From NCBI RefSeq assembly GCF_009827545.1, contig NZ_WTYS01000001.1:1389772-1453771 (forward strand): 64,000 nucleotides of DNA, written 5' to 3'. The position numbers and the translations under genes were made by a program. Origin of the DNA: Pontixanthobacter gangjinensis. GTDB taxonomy: Bacteria; Pseudomonadota; Alphaproteobacteria; Sphingomonadales; Sphingomonadaceae. Under the pieces are notes generated by a model that saw only the letters and a list, made by a program, of their open reading frames with translations, was not told where the DNA came from and made no database searches. This document shows, piece by piece, positions 26,925-36,369 of this stretch; positions within the stretch are counted from its first letter, which is position 1; every line of letters starts with the position of its first letter.

Positions 26925-28241
26925 ATGGCTTTCCGGACTTTCGAAGATGCAGCTTTTTCCCGCCGTTCGCTGCTTCGCGGCGGAGCGTGGCTTGGTGCGG
27001 GTGCGGCACTTTCAGCAATGCCGATGGGCCGGATGGCTTTCGCACATGCAGGCCATTGGCCAGCTGTTGTAGGTCTGGTCGATAAATACACCACAACCAA
27101 CAAGCTCGCCAATATGGTGGCAGTGATGGGTTGGGGGCAGAAAGATCCCGATGTTATCGCGCAAGGCACCTTGGAATTGGGTAAGGTGCCGGTTGCCGAT
27201 ATTGACAGCCTTTATCGCATTTATTCGATGACCAAGCCGATCACTGGCATGGCCGCAATGATGTTGATCGGTGACGGTAAATTGGGTTTGGACCAGCCTC
27301 TTGCCGAAATTCTACCAGCCTTTGCCAATATGCAGGTGCAGAAAGAATATGACGGCAGCATTGGCGAAGAAAATCTTGAACCCGCCGAGAGCTTGATCAC
27401 AATTCGTCATTTGCTCACGCATACTGCGGGTCTCGGTTATGGAATTATCCAGAAGGGCGCGATCAAGGACGAATACGAAGACCGCGGATTGATTCCAGGC
27501 CAAGTCAGCCGGATGCCAATCCCTGGCCTTGGCCGCGGAAAGCCAGTTAGTAGCTTGGAAGCTTTTGCAGATGGGCTGGCGGAAATGCCGCTCGTCTATC
27601 AGCCGGGCACGATGTGGAGTTATTCGGTCAGCCTCGATCTGCTCGGGCGGGTTATTGAAGTTGTCTCTGGCATGCCGTTCGATGAATTTCTGACCGAGCG
27701 CATTTTTAAACCTGCCGGTATGGACAGCACATGGTTCACTGTGCCCGACAGTGAAAAGAGCCGGTTGACGACCAATTACGGCGTGCTGAATGGCATGTCC
27801 TTACCAATCGATCCTGGTGCAAGTTCGATCTATCTCGACAACCCTGCATTTCCCTTTGGCGGCGCAGGATTGGTCTGCAGTCCGCGCGATTATGACCGCT
27901 TCCAGCGGATGTTGCTGAATTACGGCAAGATTGATGGCAAACGCGTGATGAGCGAGTTGGTCGTTCGCGTCGGTACGTCCAACCTGCTTCCGTCAACGAT
28001 CGACACCACCGGCACGTTTGCCGATGGTGCGGGTTTTGGCGCTGGCGGCCGCGTTGGCCTGGGCGATCAAGCGGGCACATTCGGTTGGGGCGGGGCGGCC
28101 GGAACGGTTGCGCTGGTCAATATGAAACTAGGGCTGCGCGCGTCCGTTTTCACTCAGTATATGCCGTCCGATGCTTATCCGATCCACAGCGAATTTCCTG
28201 CGGCGGTTCTGTCTGACCTTGCAGCGATGCAAGGCGCTTAA
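26925..28241 (+). CDS. Tat-exported serine hydrolase, beta-lactamase/esterase family
   Basis: A 438-residue enzyme of the class C beta-lactamase/DD-peptidase-like family (PF00144). The SxxK motif is YSMTK, the YxN-like motif is YSV in MWSYSVSLDLLG, and LLTHTAGLGYG is the typical HTAGL box. The N-terminus SRRSLLRG followed by an Ala-rich stretch is a twin-arginine signal. An AGAGGA ribosome site precedes the ATG, favouring it over a longer frame from 26799. Such proteins are usually esterases; resistance should not be assumed. Confidence 0.9.
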   Translation: MAFRTFEDAAFSRRSLLRGGAWLGAGAALSAMPMGRMAFAHAGHWPAVVGLVDKYTTTNKLANMVAVMGWGQKDPDVIAQGTLELGKVPVADIDSLYRIYSMTKPITGMAAMMLIGDGKLGLDQPLAEILPAFANMQVQKEYDGSIGEENLEPAESLITIRHLLTHTAGLGYGIIQKGAIKDEYEDRGLIPGQVSRMPIPGLGRGKPVSSLEAFADGLAEMPLVYQPGTMWSYSVSLDLLGRVIEVVSGMPFDEFLTERIFKPAGMDSTWFTVPDSEKSRLTTNYGVLNGMSLPIDPGASSIYLDNPAFPFGGAGLVCSPRDYDRFQRMLLNYGKIDGKRVMSELVVRVGTSNLLPSTIDTTGTFADGAGFGAGGRVGLGDQAGTFGWGGAAGTVALVNMKLGLRASVFTQYMPSDAYPIHSEFPAAVLSDLAAMQGA

Positions 28242-28246
28242 GGTCT

Positions 28247-29125
28247 GTGAATACAAAACCACTTGCGTTCACCGGATCGAGGCTTGACCGGGCTGACAAT
28301 ATTCGCGCTGATGCTGATGCGTTAGCGGCGCTGACCAATTGGCGTGCGCGTCTCTTGCTACTCGACGGTTTAATGCCGCGAATGGACGATCACGGCGCGC
28401 TCGCTTGGGGAACGCTGGCCGATGCGGTGGACGATGCCGAATTGGTGTTCCTCGGCCTTGATGAAGGGAAGGCGTGTTTTGCGGCTGTACCGCAGCATGG
28501 CGATGCACGGCCGCGAATGGCTAATCCTGCCTTATGGGCAGCAATGCAGGCACTTTCGCCAGATGATCTGGCGATTTACGGCGGCGCGCGAAGCGTTACC
28601 GACTGGCACGCACGACACCGTTTCTGTGCAGCATGCGGCGGGCCGACCAAATTGGCAAAAGGCGGTTGGCAGCGGACCTGCAGCAGCTGCAACACTGAAC
28701 ATTTTCCGCGCACCGATCCGGTTACGATAATGCTGGTCGAACATGATGGAAAATTGCTGCTGGGGCGTGGTTTGGGGTGGCCTGACCGGGCCTATTCAGC
28801 CTTGGCCGGATTTGTAGAGCCGGGCGAAAGTATTGAAGAAGCCGTCGCGCGTGAGGTACTGGAAGAATCAGGCATCACCGTCAGCGACGTGAGCTACATT
28901 GCGAGCCAGCCTTGGCCATTTCCATCGCAATTGATGATAGGCTGCCACGCTACCGCAACCAGCGAAGATATCACCATCGACACCACCGAGCTTGCCGATG
29001 TCCGCTGGTTCACCCGCGCCGAGGTGCAGGCGGCGATGGACGGCGATGTGGATGCTCCAATGAATACCCCGCCGCCGCACGCAATTGCCAATTATTTGCT
29101 CAAATGGTGGCTTGAAAGAGTTTGA
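28247..29125 (+). CDS. nudC: NAD(+) diphosphatase
   Basis: A 292-residue Nudix hydrolase that splits NAD(H) and may decap NAD-capped RNA. A zinc ribbon is formed by Cys127/130/145/148. The Nudix box (GX5EX7REXXEEXG) spans residues 188-210, and SQPWPFPSQLM downstream is the NudC-specific SQPWPFPxS motif. The GTG start is 6 nt after the hydrolase stop. Confidence 0.97.
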   Translation: MNTKPLAFTGSRLDRADNIRADADALAALTNWRARLLLLDGLMPRMDDHGALAWGTLADAVDDAELVFLGLDEGKACFAAVPQHGDARPRMANPALWAAMQALSPDDLAIYGGARSVTDWHARHRFCAACGGPTKLAKGGWQRTCSSCNTEHFPRTDPVTIMLVEHDGKLLLGRGLGWPDRAYSALAGFVEPGESIEEAVAREVLEESGITVSDVSYIASQPWPFPSQLMIGCHATATSEDITIDTTELADVRWFTRAEVQAAMDGDVDAPMNTPPPHAIANYLLKWWLERV

Positions 29126-29126
29126 A

Positions 29127-29816
29127 ATGACCACAGCACAACCGCGCAAAATGACCATCGATATCTACTCCGATGTAATGTGCCCGTGGTGCATCATCGG
29201 TTACGGCCAGTTGCAAAAAGGCCTAGCCCAATTGGAGGGCGAGATCGACGCGGAAATCCGTTGGCGCCCGTTTGAGCTTAATCCCGATATGCCAGCCGTG
29301 GGTGAGGAGCAAGCCGAACATATTTCACGCAAGTATAATCGAACTGCCGAAGAAACGCAGGCTGTTCGCGGACAGATGCGCACTGTGGCGCAGCAGGCCG
29401 GGGTTTCTCTGGATTATGAAGGAGAAGCCGAGGCTCCTCCAGCGATGATGTGGAACACTTTTGATGCGCACAAGCTGCTGGCTTGGTCGCTTGATAGGGA
29501 AGGGGTTGAGGCGCAAAACCGTCTGAAGCTCGCCCTGTTCGAGGCTCACTTTAACCAGCGCCGCAATATTGGCGAGCGCTCAGTGCTGCTTGAAGTGGCA
29601 ACGGAGGTCGGGCTTGATCGTGCTGGCGCAGAGGCTGCGCTGGATGACGAGCAGATTGCCAAGCGGGTCCGCTCTGAACAGGCGCAAGCCTTCGACATGA
29701 ACATAACCGGCGTTCCGGCAATGATCGTGGATGGCAAAATGCTCATTCCAGGCGCGCAGGCTCCAGAAGTCTATGCTAATGCATTGCGGCGCGTTGCGGC
29801 CAAGTTTCCCGCATGA
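29127..29816 (+). CDS. FrnE-like DsbA family oxidoreductase
   Basis: A 229-residue cytoplasmic thioredoxin-fold protein with a CPWC active site (DVMCPWCIIG) near residue 20 and a long helical insert. It matches FrnE/2-hydroxychromene-carboxylate-isomerase-like oxidoreductases. The cis-Pro region is ITGVPAMIVDGK. I chose MTTAQPRKM at 29127, immediately after nudC. It overlaps the next SDR gene by 4 nt. Confidence 0.9.
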   Translation: MTTAQPRKMTIDIYSDVMCPWCIIGYGQLQKGLAQLEGEIDAEIRWRPFELNPDMPAVGEEQAEHISRKYNRTAEETQAVRGQMRTVAQQAGVSLDYEGEAEAPPAMMWNTFDAHKLLAWSLDREGVEAQNRLKLALFEAHFNQRRNIGERSVLLEVATEVGLDRAGAEAALDDEQIAKRVRSEQAQAFDMNITGVPAMIVDGKMLIPGAQAPEVYANALRRVAAKFPA

Positions 29817-30640
29817 GCGAAACCGCTGACTGGTCGCCGAAGTCGGCGGTAATTACTGGCGGTGCGAGCGGGATCGGACTGGCAATAGCGCGTGAACTTT
29901 CGAGTTTAGGATGCCGCATCATGGTGGCTGACTTTGGCAGCGAGCGATTGGACACTGCGATCGCGGAACTGTCACGGCAAGGCGCAGAATGCGTGGGCCA
30001 CGCTTGTGACGTATCGGACCTGAAGCAGGTGGATGCACTTGCCGATGCCGCTTTTGCGCAGTTTGCGCAGGTTGATTTGCTCATCAACAATGCTGGCGTA
30101 AGCGGACCGCATGGCAAGCTCGCCGAAATTGATATCGAAGAGGCGCGCCGCCATTTTGATGTTAATTTCTGGGGCGTATGGCACGGTTGTCGCAGTTTTG
30201 CGCCGCGCATGTCAGAGCAGGGCGACCGCTGCGCGATTTACAACACAGCATCGGAAAATGCTTTGTTCTGCGCCATGCCCAAATCTGCAGCCTATATTGC
30301 TGCCAAGCACGCGGTTCTTGGTTTGACCGAGAATTTTCGCGAGGAAATGCCAGCGCATGTGCATGTTGGCACGATCATTCCCGGCTGGGTCCACACGGCT
30401 ATCGGGGCAGAGCAATTTATGAAATGGGGTATGGACGGATCGGAGTATGCCAAGATCGTTGTGCCACAAATTCTGGCTCGGGAACGCTTTGTCGTAAGCC
30501 ATTCTTATAATGCCGTGCGCAAGGCCGAGCGCGATAATGCACTTTCCGATAGCTTCGCAAGGAACGCTCCGAGAAAAGACGGAGATGAACAATTTGATGT
30601 AAGATTGGTAATTGAAAAACTTGCGCCTCCGAATGGCTGA
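29813..30640 (+). CDS. Short-chain dehydrogenase/reductase
   Basis: A 275-residue classical SDR. The NAD(P) motif is TGGASGIG, NNAG is in LLINNAGVSG, and the active-site pair is Tyr/Lys in AYIAAKHAV. The catalytic Ser may be in NTASENALF. Substrate unknown. It is coupled to the FrnE-like gene by a 4-nt overlap (ATGA), so nudC-frnE-SDR is a likely operon. Confidence 0.92.
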   Translation: MSETADWSPKSAVITGGASGIGLAIARELSSLGCRIMVADFGSERLDTAIAELSRQGAECVGHACDVSDLKQVDALADAAFAQFAQVDLLINNAGVSGPHGKLAEIDIEEARRHFDVNFWGVWHGCRSFAPRMSEQGDRCAIYNTASENALFCAMPKSAAYIAAKHAVLGLTENFREEMPAHVHVGTIIPGWVHTAIGAEQFMKWGMDGSEYAKIVVPQILARERFVVSHSYNAVRKAERDNALSDSFARNAPRKDGDEQFDVRLVIEKLAPPNG

Positions 30641-30818
30641 TTGACCCCATCCCCGGGGCCGAAGGTTAATGATTTCAGCCAGGTGCAAGGCCCAATTTTC
30701 TGCTGTGAAGGCGGAACTACGAATGGCGCGTTAACCTTTTCTATACGCTATCTGCTCAGACACTCGAAACACTTGGCGGCTACAGCTTTCACCGGAAGTT
30801 CCCGGAGAGTAGGCTGAG

Positions 30819-31088
30819 ATGTTTGATTCAATTGTGACAGATGTGACCAAAGCACTCGCCGCATTGCGCGATGATGTGACTGGCACGGCGGCGATTGAAT
30901 ATGGCCTTTTGGCGAGCCTGATCGCGATCGCTTCGATGCAAGCGTTGGATACACTGGGCGCAGCGGTAACTGACACATTTGACACAACACGCAGCGCTAT
31001 GGCCGAGGGCCGTGTCGAAACCGCTGATGAACCGCCGGTTGCGGCTGCAGATGAGCCGTCTACGGCTGCTTCCCGGGTGGCTGGATAA
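30819..31088 (+). CDS. Flp family type IVb pilin
   Basis: An 89-residue prepilin. The short leader ends at Gly22, followed by TAAIEYGLLASLIAIAS with Glu at +5 and Tyr at +6 of the mature chain: the Flp signature, to be cut by a TadV/CpaA-type peptidase. The tail after residue ~55 is unusually acidic, Ala/Pro-rich and hydrophilic. No tad/cpa assembly gene is in the window. A cyclase gene starts 9 nt downstream. Confidence 0.88.
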   Translation: MFDSIVTDVTKALAALRDDVTGTAAIEYGLLASLIAIASMQALDTLGAAVTDTFDTTRSAMAEGRVETADEPPVAAADEPSTAASRVAG

Positions 31089-31097
31089 GCAATAGAA

Positions 31098-32990
31098 TTG
31101 CCTTTGGATATTTCGAACAGCCCTGAGCAGGATAGCGGTGCTCAAGCCAATAATTTTGGTGGTACAGCGCTTGCGGTGATTGTCGATTGGTGGCGCCCGA
31201 TATTGGCTGCTATCGTACTCTGCGGCTTGGTGATCGTGGTAAGGCCTTCTGACTCAACCGATCGAAGGATATCTGACCGGGCCTTAGTCGGCCAATCCAA
31301 TCCAGCTGATCCCTCCATTCTGCTTATTGAGATAAGCGGCGAAGATGTGCGAAAGTATGGGCGCCCCGCACTTACCCGTGAAAATTTGACCGTACTAGTC
31401 AATCGGATTGCGGAGGGTAAGCCGAAGCGGTTGATGATCGATTTATATTTGGGCGAAGGTGTGAGCGAGCAAGTCGACAGCGATCTTGCCATTGCCCTTT
31501 CCCGTCTTGGTCCGCAGCGGGTTGGACTGGTCACATCGCCGGGACCGGATGATGTGCCCTTGGCGACATTCGCTCAGCACGGCGCTATTCTCGATGCCAG
31601 GCTCACTGCTGATGGGGATGGCTGGCACAGGCAATTGGGTTCTGACACAAGACGGTTCGGCAATAATCCGGCGGCTTGGCTTGCAACCGGCGAAGAAAAG
31701 CCAGGCAAAGTAGCCCTAGATCTGCGGATTGCACATCAGGACTACCGTAGCCTTTCGGTCGACGATGTATTGAACGGCTCCGTTAATTTGACCGGAAAGA
31801 CAATCATTCTAAGCTCCAGCCCTGATATTGCTCCGACGAGAGCCTATTTGCCGATGGCCGATGCTGCGAGCCGCGGTTCGGTACTCGCGGTTGCGACTCA
31901 GTCGGTGGCTCAGGATTATGCCGCGGTAAAGGAAAACGGGTACTGGGCGAGCTTAGCGCTACAATTGATCGCCATCGCACTCGGCTTGCTTGTCGCACTC
32001 AAGGCTGAAACCGGCAAACGCATGTTCTTGCTTGCCGCCGGTTTCGGGATCACATTGCTGGTGGTCAATCTCTCGATTGCCACGTCGATTGGATCGAGTA
32101 TTGCACCCACCCAGACATTGGCTTGTTTTTTGGTTATGCTGAATGTGACAGTTGTTCAGCGGCTGAAGATTATTCCGATGGTGTCCTCCTTTATAAAGGG
32201 CGATGTTAGCCCTGAGGAAGCGTGGGCTTGGCGGAGCTGTGAAGCGTCCAACCATCCTGCTTTGCTGTTCTCTGCTGGAGGTAAAATCAAACGGCACAAT
32301 GCCGCTGCTGAACAATTGGTCGGGCAGCACGGATCCGCTTTGGCGAGATTGTGTCTGCCGCGTTATGATGACAGGGCCAAATCGCTGGTTCTTGCAGAAT
32401 CCGATGGACAATCTTTTGAAGTCGATTGGCCTTATGGCGAAGTTCCTATTGCTGTGCTTCGCGACAACACAGCGGCCGAAGAGATCAACCGCGACTTGCG
32501 CGAGCAGCTATACAAGGATGATTTGACAGGCTGCACTAACCGGCGCGGTTTCGACAGGAACCTGATCGAGGCAGGGCGCTCAGGTGAAAAATTCATCTTG
32601 TTCTTTATCGACATGAACGGGTTTAAGCAGGTCAACGATACTTATGGCCATGATGCAGGCGATGAGTTGCTGGTCGCGACCGCTGGGCGTTTGCAGAATC
32701 TGATGCGTCAATCTGATGTGCTTGCTCGGCTGGGTGGGGACGAATTTGGCGTAATTATGTTTGGGACCGAGAACGAGCGTTTCGCAACTTTGCAAGAACG
32801 CAGGATGGTAGATGCTTTATCGATACCATTGCGGCTGACCTCGACCGACGAGATTGTTACTGTCGGTGCCGCTATCGGTCACGCTATCCCCGAAAGTCCC
32901 GGCGAGGAAGTCGGCGAAATTCTGCGCCGCGCCGATCTCGCAATGTATCGCAACAAGGCTGACCTGAAGCGCCAGCGGGAAGCGGCTTAG
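31098..32990 (+). CDS. CHASE2-GGDEF diguanylate cyclase
   Basis: A 630-residue membrane signalling protein. A transmembrane segment at ~25-48 precedes a periplasmic CHASE2 sensor (~60-270) and about three membrane helices (280-355). A PAS-like linker follows, then a GGDEF domain with GGDEF at 546-550. An inhibitory RxxD lies five residues before it. The protein should make c-di-GMP in the cytoplasm. No EAL domain. Start is TTG at 31098, just after the Flp pilin stop; no in-frame ATG fits better. The pair is likely co-transcribed. Confidence 0.92.
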   Translation: MPLDISNSPEQDSGAQANNFGGTALAVIVDWWRPILAAIVLCGLVIVVRPSDSTDRRISDRALVGQSNPADPSILLIEISGEDVRKYGRPALTRENLTVLVNRIAEGKPKRLMIDLYLGEGVSEQVDSDLAIALSRLGPQRVGLVTSPGPDDVPLATFAQHGAILDARLTADGDGWHRQLGSDTRRFGNNPAAWLATGEEKPGKVALDLRIAHQDYRSLSVDDVLNGSVNLTGKTIILSSSPDIAPTRAYLPMADAASRGSVLAVATQSVAQDYAAVKENGYWASLALQLIAIALGLLVALKAETGKRMFLLAAGFGITLLVVNLSIATSIGSSIAPTQTLACFLVMLNVTVVQRLKIIPMVSSFIKGDVSPEEAWAWRSCEASNHPALLFSAGGKIKRHNAAAEQLVGQHGSALARLCLPRYDDRAKSLVLAESDGQSFEVDWPYGEVPIAVLRDNTAAEEINRDLREQLYKDDLTGCTNRRGFDRNLIEAGRSGEKFILFFIDMNGFKQVNDTYGHDAGDELLVATAGRLQNLMRQSDVLARLGGDEFGVIMFGTENERFATLQERRMVDALSIPLRLTSTDEIVTVGAAIGHAIPESPGEEVGEILRRADLAMYRNKADLKRQREAA

Positions 32991-33382
32991 ACTAGCCCGA
33001 GCTTCCTCAGCTTGTTCTGCAATTTGCCTGGCAAGACATCGCCGGCTTGTTCATCGGGGCCCAGATCACGAGGTGCCTTTTCTTCGGGCAAATACCGCCA
33101 ACCCTGATGCGCACGTTTGTACCGTGCCTCGACCAGAATTAGCTTTGGCTCCAAGATGATATGCCACCGGCCATCCTGCGCTTGCTCGAAGCCCTGGATC
33201 GGGCTGCGTGCGCAAATCGAATGATCGTGAATCCAATATAGCGAACCGCCTTTCATCTCCTCATGCCGCTTTGGCAAATAGCGGGTGGTCATAATCGCGC
33301 CATCAGGTTGAGCCTCCAACCATGCCCGCAGCGTATGAATGCTCTCGCTACGATAGGCGATTTTGGTGATGCTGAGCGGCAT
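32987..33382 (-). CDS. DUF1489 family protein
   Basis: A 131-residue soluble protein typical of alphaproteobacterial DUF1489 (TTRYLPKRHEEMKGGSLYWIHDH, ending GKLQNKLRKLGLV). Function unknown. Its ATG overlaps the mgtE stop by one base (TAATG), so it is translated from the mgtE mRNA. It overlaps the convergent cyclase gene by 4 nt. Confidence 0.9.
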   Translation of the reverse strand: MPLSITKIAYRSESIHTLRAWLEAQPDGAIMTTRYLPKRHEEMKGGSLYWIHDHSICARSPIQGFEQAQDGRWHIILEPKLILVEARYKRAHQGWRYLPEEKAPRDLGPDEQAGDVLPGKLQNKLRKLGLV

Positions 33383-34830
33383 TAAGTACCGAGGCCTACT
33401 GCCACCGCGAGGCCAAGAAACGCGAAGAAGCCCATCGAATCGGTAATCATCGTGACGAACACCGAACTGGCCACGGCAGGATCCTGCTTGAGTCGCTCGA
33501 AAATGACCGGAACCAAGACCCCAGCAAGACCGGCAGTCACGATATTAATGACCATCGCGAGTGCAATCACTCCGCCCAATATCGGTGTGAAAATGGCACC
33601 AGTAGCAAGCCCGATCAGCACCGCGATGGTGACACCGTTCAGCAGTGCAACGCGGAATTCCCTCCATAAAATTCTCGCAGTGTTGGCCTCGGTTAACTGG
33701 TTCATCGCAATTGCGCGGACTGACACCGCCATCGTCTGCGTCCCTGCATTTCCGCCAATGCTCGCGACAATCGGCATCAGGATTGCCAGTGCGACCAACT
33801 TCTCAATCGCAGCGCCAAAGGCAGCGATAATCAGGCTGGCGATCAAGGCAGTGCCGAGATTGGCGATAAGCCAGCGAACGCGTGACCCATAAGCCTCGCG
33901 GATCGGCTCGTTAATGTCACCGTCGCCCGCGCCCGACATCAGCAGCGCATCTTCGCTGGCTTCTTCGGAAATGATGTGAACCACGTCATCAACGGTCATC
34001 TGGCCGACCAAGCGGCCATTCTCATCAACCACCGCAGCTGAAATCAGCGCGTATTTCTGGAACATCAGCGCGACTTCTTCTTGATCGATACCTACGGGAA
34101 TCAATGTTTGATCGCGCTTCATCACATCGCTCAGCGCGATGTTACGCGGGGTGCGTAATATCCAGCTGAGCTGGCAAGTGCCAACCGGATGATGTTTGTG
34201 ATCGACCACAAAAATCTCGTAAAAATCATTCGCAAGATCGACGTTTTCGCGCAAAAAATCGATCAGGCTGCCGACGCTCATATGCTCGGGGACCGCAACC
34301 ACTTCGCGGCTCATCAGCCGGCCTGCGGTTTCCTCGGGATAGGCCAGCGCACTCTCAATCGCGGCGCGGTCGTCATCGTCCAGTTCGGCCAGAACCGCTT
34401 GCTGGTCTGCATAATCCAGATCTTCAATCATCTGGACCGCATCATCGGTTTCCAGCTGTTCGGCGATATGCGCCACTGCCTCAGCCGGCAATGATTCCAT
34501 CATGTCTTCGCGGACGTAGTCGTTGAGTTCGGCAATGACGTCGCTGGACATCAGATCGGTAATCGCGGTGGCCAGATCGCGCCGCTCATCCCTAGTCAAC
34601 AGCTCGATCAAATCGGCGATATCGGCGGGGTGTAGCGGCTCCACCAGATCGTAGACCGCGCCTTTGTCCCCTTCTTCCAGTCCCTCGCGGACGGCGCGGA
34701 TATAATCGACCTTTAGAGTATTTTCTTCGTCGAGCCGCTCATCATTGATCCTGTCATCAGGACGCGCGCCTTCGTCCACCGGCAATTCGGCGGTCATCAG
34801 ATCCTCATCATGATCGGTTTCGCTGACCAT
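33382..34830 (-). CDS. mgtE: Magnesium transporter MgtE
   Basis: A 482-residue Mg2+ channel. The N-terminal helical domain is ~40-150, two CBS domains are ~155-285, and five membrane helices are at ~310-480 with the usual GGNAGTQTMAVSVRA pore segment. The acidic N-terminus is longer than in some homologues. It precedes DUF1489. The divergent gap to the cyclophilin gene is 122 nt; no Mg riboswitch was recognised there. Confidence 0.96.
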   Translation of the reverse strand: MVSETDHDEDLMTAELPVDEGARPDDRINDERLDEENTLKVDYIRAVREGLEEGDKGAVYDLVEPLHPADIADLIELLTRDERRDLATAITDLMSSDVIAELNDYVREDMMESLPAEAVAHIAEQLETDDAVQMIEDLDYADQQAVLAELDDDDRAAIESALAYPEETAGRLMSREVVAVPEHMSVGSLIDFLRENVDLANDFYEIFVVDHKHHPVGTCQLSWILRTPRNIALSDVMKRDQTLIPVGIDQEEVALMFQKYALISAAVVDENGRLVGQMTVDDVVHIISEEASEDALLMSGAGDGDINEPIREAYGSRVRWLIANLGTALIASLIIAAFGAAIEKLVALAILMPIVASIGGNAGTQTMAVSVRAIAMNQLTEANTARILWREFRVALLNGVTIAVLIGLATGAIFTPILGGVIALAMVINIVTAGLAGVLVPVIFERLKQDPAVASSVFVTMITDSMGFFAFLGLAVAVGLGT

Positions 34831-34952
34831 CGGGCCGGTCTAGGCAGGTGAAGCCGAAAAGCAAGCGCGTGATGGCTGTTGCGCACACGGACGGGTGACA
34901 TTGGCGCTCAGCACACTATATCGGGCGGCAAATCACTAGGAGAATTCTTATA

Positions 34953-35402
34953 ATGGCTGATCAAAAACTTACACTCGAACTTTCCACCGGCGAAGTTGTC
35001 ATCAAATTACGCCCCGACTTGGCCCCCGGCCATGTTGCGCGGATCACCGAATTGGTAAGCGAAGGTTTCTATGACGGTGTTAAATTCCACCGCGTAATTC
35101 CTGGCTTCATGGCACAAGGCGGCTGCCCGAACGGAACCGGTATGGGCGGCAGTGACAAGCCTGATCTGAAAGCTGAATTCAATGCAGAGCCGCACACACG
35201 CGGCACATGCTCGATGGCCCGCACACAGGTTCCTGACAGTGCGAACAGCCAGTTCTTCATTTGCTTTGACGACGCGCATTTCCTTGACGGCCAATATACT
35301 GTTTGGGGCCAAGTCGAGAGCGGCATGGACAATGTTGACGCACTCCCCAAAGGCGAGCCACCACGCGAGCCGGGCATGATCGTCAAAGCATCGATTGCTT
35401 AA
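34953..35402 (+). CDS. Cyclophilin-type peptidyl-prolyl isomerase
   Basis: A 149-residue single-domain cyclophilin without signal peptide, so cytoplasmic. FHRVIPGFMAQGG contains the catalytic Arg, and SANSQFFICFDD and the LDGQYTVWGQV segment complete the site. A GGAGAATTC ribosome site precedes the ATG. Confidence 0.96.
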   Translation: MADQKLTLELSTGEVVIKLRPDLAPGHVARITELVSEGFYDGVKFHRVIPGFMAQGGCPNGTGMGGSDKPDLKAEFNAEPHTRGTCSMARTQVPDSANSQFFICFDDAHFLDGQYTVWGQVESGMDNVDALPKGEPPREPGMIVKASIA

Positions 35403-36357
35403 TTTGCCAAAATCAAATGTCGGGATAAGGCAGTGGAGGTCGCGAATTCGCAATTCCGCGGCGCTACTTGGCGCTTTGGCGCTTAGCGGATGCATCACGC
35501 CCTATCCCGACATTTCCCAATCGCGTAGCCCGTGCCGGATGGAACCGGGCGGCTGGTGCGATTTCGTCCGCAAGGCGGCGGTGGAGAGCTATCCCTATGC
35601 GATGCTCAGCTCCAACGCTTATCAGGACGAAGATACCTACGCTGAGCTTCCATTGGCCTTTCTGAAACGAGAGGCAGCGGATAACGATAATAGCGGCCTC
35701 GCATATTCTGTATTCGACCGTCATGCAGTCTCTGGCGGGAAGAGGGGCAAGTTGCTCGCTCGCGTTATTGCATTTCGCGGAACCGAGTTTGGGTCTACTT
35801 CAGACATCTTCTCAGGTTCGCTCGGTGACAGCCAGCGGGATCGGGCAGGCGCCGTCTACGCAGCAGAACGCGCGAATTTAGACGCTGAGAATTATCAGGA
35901 TGTGCCAATTGAGCTCACCGGACATTCGCTAGGTGGGGCAATTGCAACCCAATTATCGGTCGACAATCCAGGTGTGAAAGCCTTTGTCTTTAACACATCA
36001 CCTTTCTTCAACGGCGACCCTACGGCGAACGATATAGACCGTTTGGCCATCTCGGAACGTGGCGAGTTTCTGCGCGTTTTGCGCCGGTATAAAGCGCCGC
36101 CTGCCGCCGATATGTTTATTCTCAATTGCTCGCCCAATGCCAGCGCCGGTGAGAAGCACAGTATCCGCACATTAGCCGACTGCCTGACTTGGATTGCCGC
36201 TTACGATAGTCCGGCAGCGTTTGACTTGCTCGCACCTAATGCGATCAGGAAACCCGAAGTTGAATGTGGGGATGATGTGAAAATCCATCCAGGTGCACAG
36301 CAGCGTATAACTGCGCCTTGTGTTCACCTCCCGATGGCAATGGCCAAGGACAAATAG
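35395..36357 (+). CDS. Lipase-like alpha/beta-hydrolase lipoprotein
   Basis: A 320-residue protein with a signal peptide ending in lipobox LSGC (Cys33). FRGTEFG and the nucleophile elbow GHSLGG (Ser178) match class 3 lipase/DUF2974-type hydrolases. The likely target is a lipid or ester in the envelope. The frame has no ATG; TTG at 35395 (overlapping the cyclophilin stop) or TTG at 35404 are the candidate starts. Both place the signal peptide correctly. Confidence 0.82.
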   Translation: MLNLPKSNVGIRQWRSRIRNSAALLGALALSGCITPYPDISQSRSPCRMEPGGWCDFVRKAAVESYPYAMLSSNAYQDEDTYAELPLAFLKREAADNDNSGLAYSVFDRHAVSGGKRGKLLARVIAFRGTEFGSTSDIFSGSLGDSQRDRAGAVYAAERANLDAENYQDVPIELTGHSLGGAIATQLSVDNPGVKAFVFNTSPFFNGDPTANDIDRLAISERGEFLRVLRRYKAPPAADMFILNCSPNASAGEKHSIRTLADCLTWIAAYDSPAAFDLLAPNAIRKPEVECGDDVKIHPGAQQRITAPCVHLPMAMAKDK

Positions 36358-36369
36358 GCGGTTCTGGGC

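Noticed and set aside
26925-28241. Beta-lactamase resistance gene
   Set aside because: PF00144 esterase-like protein with a Tat signal; the family is mostly not resistance-related and context gives no support.
34831-34952. Possible Mg riboswitch before mgtE
   Set aside because: No M-box or similar conserved structure could be seen in the 122-nt gap.
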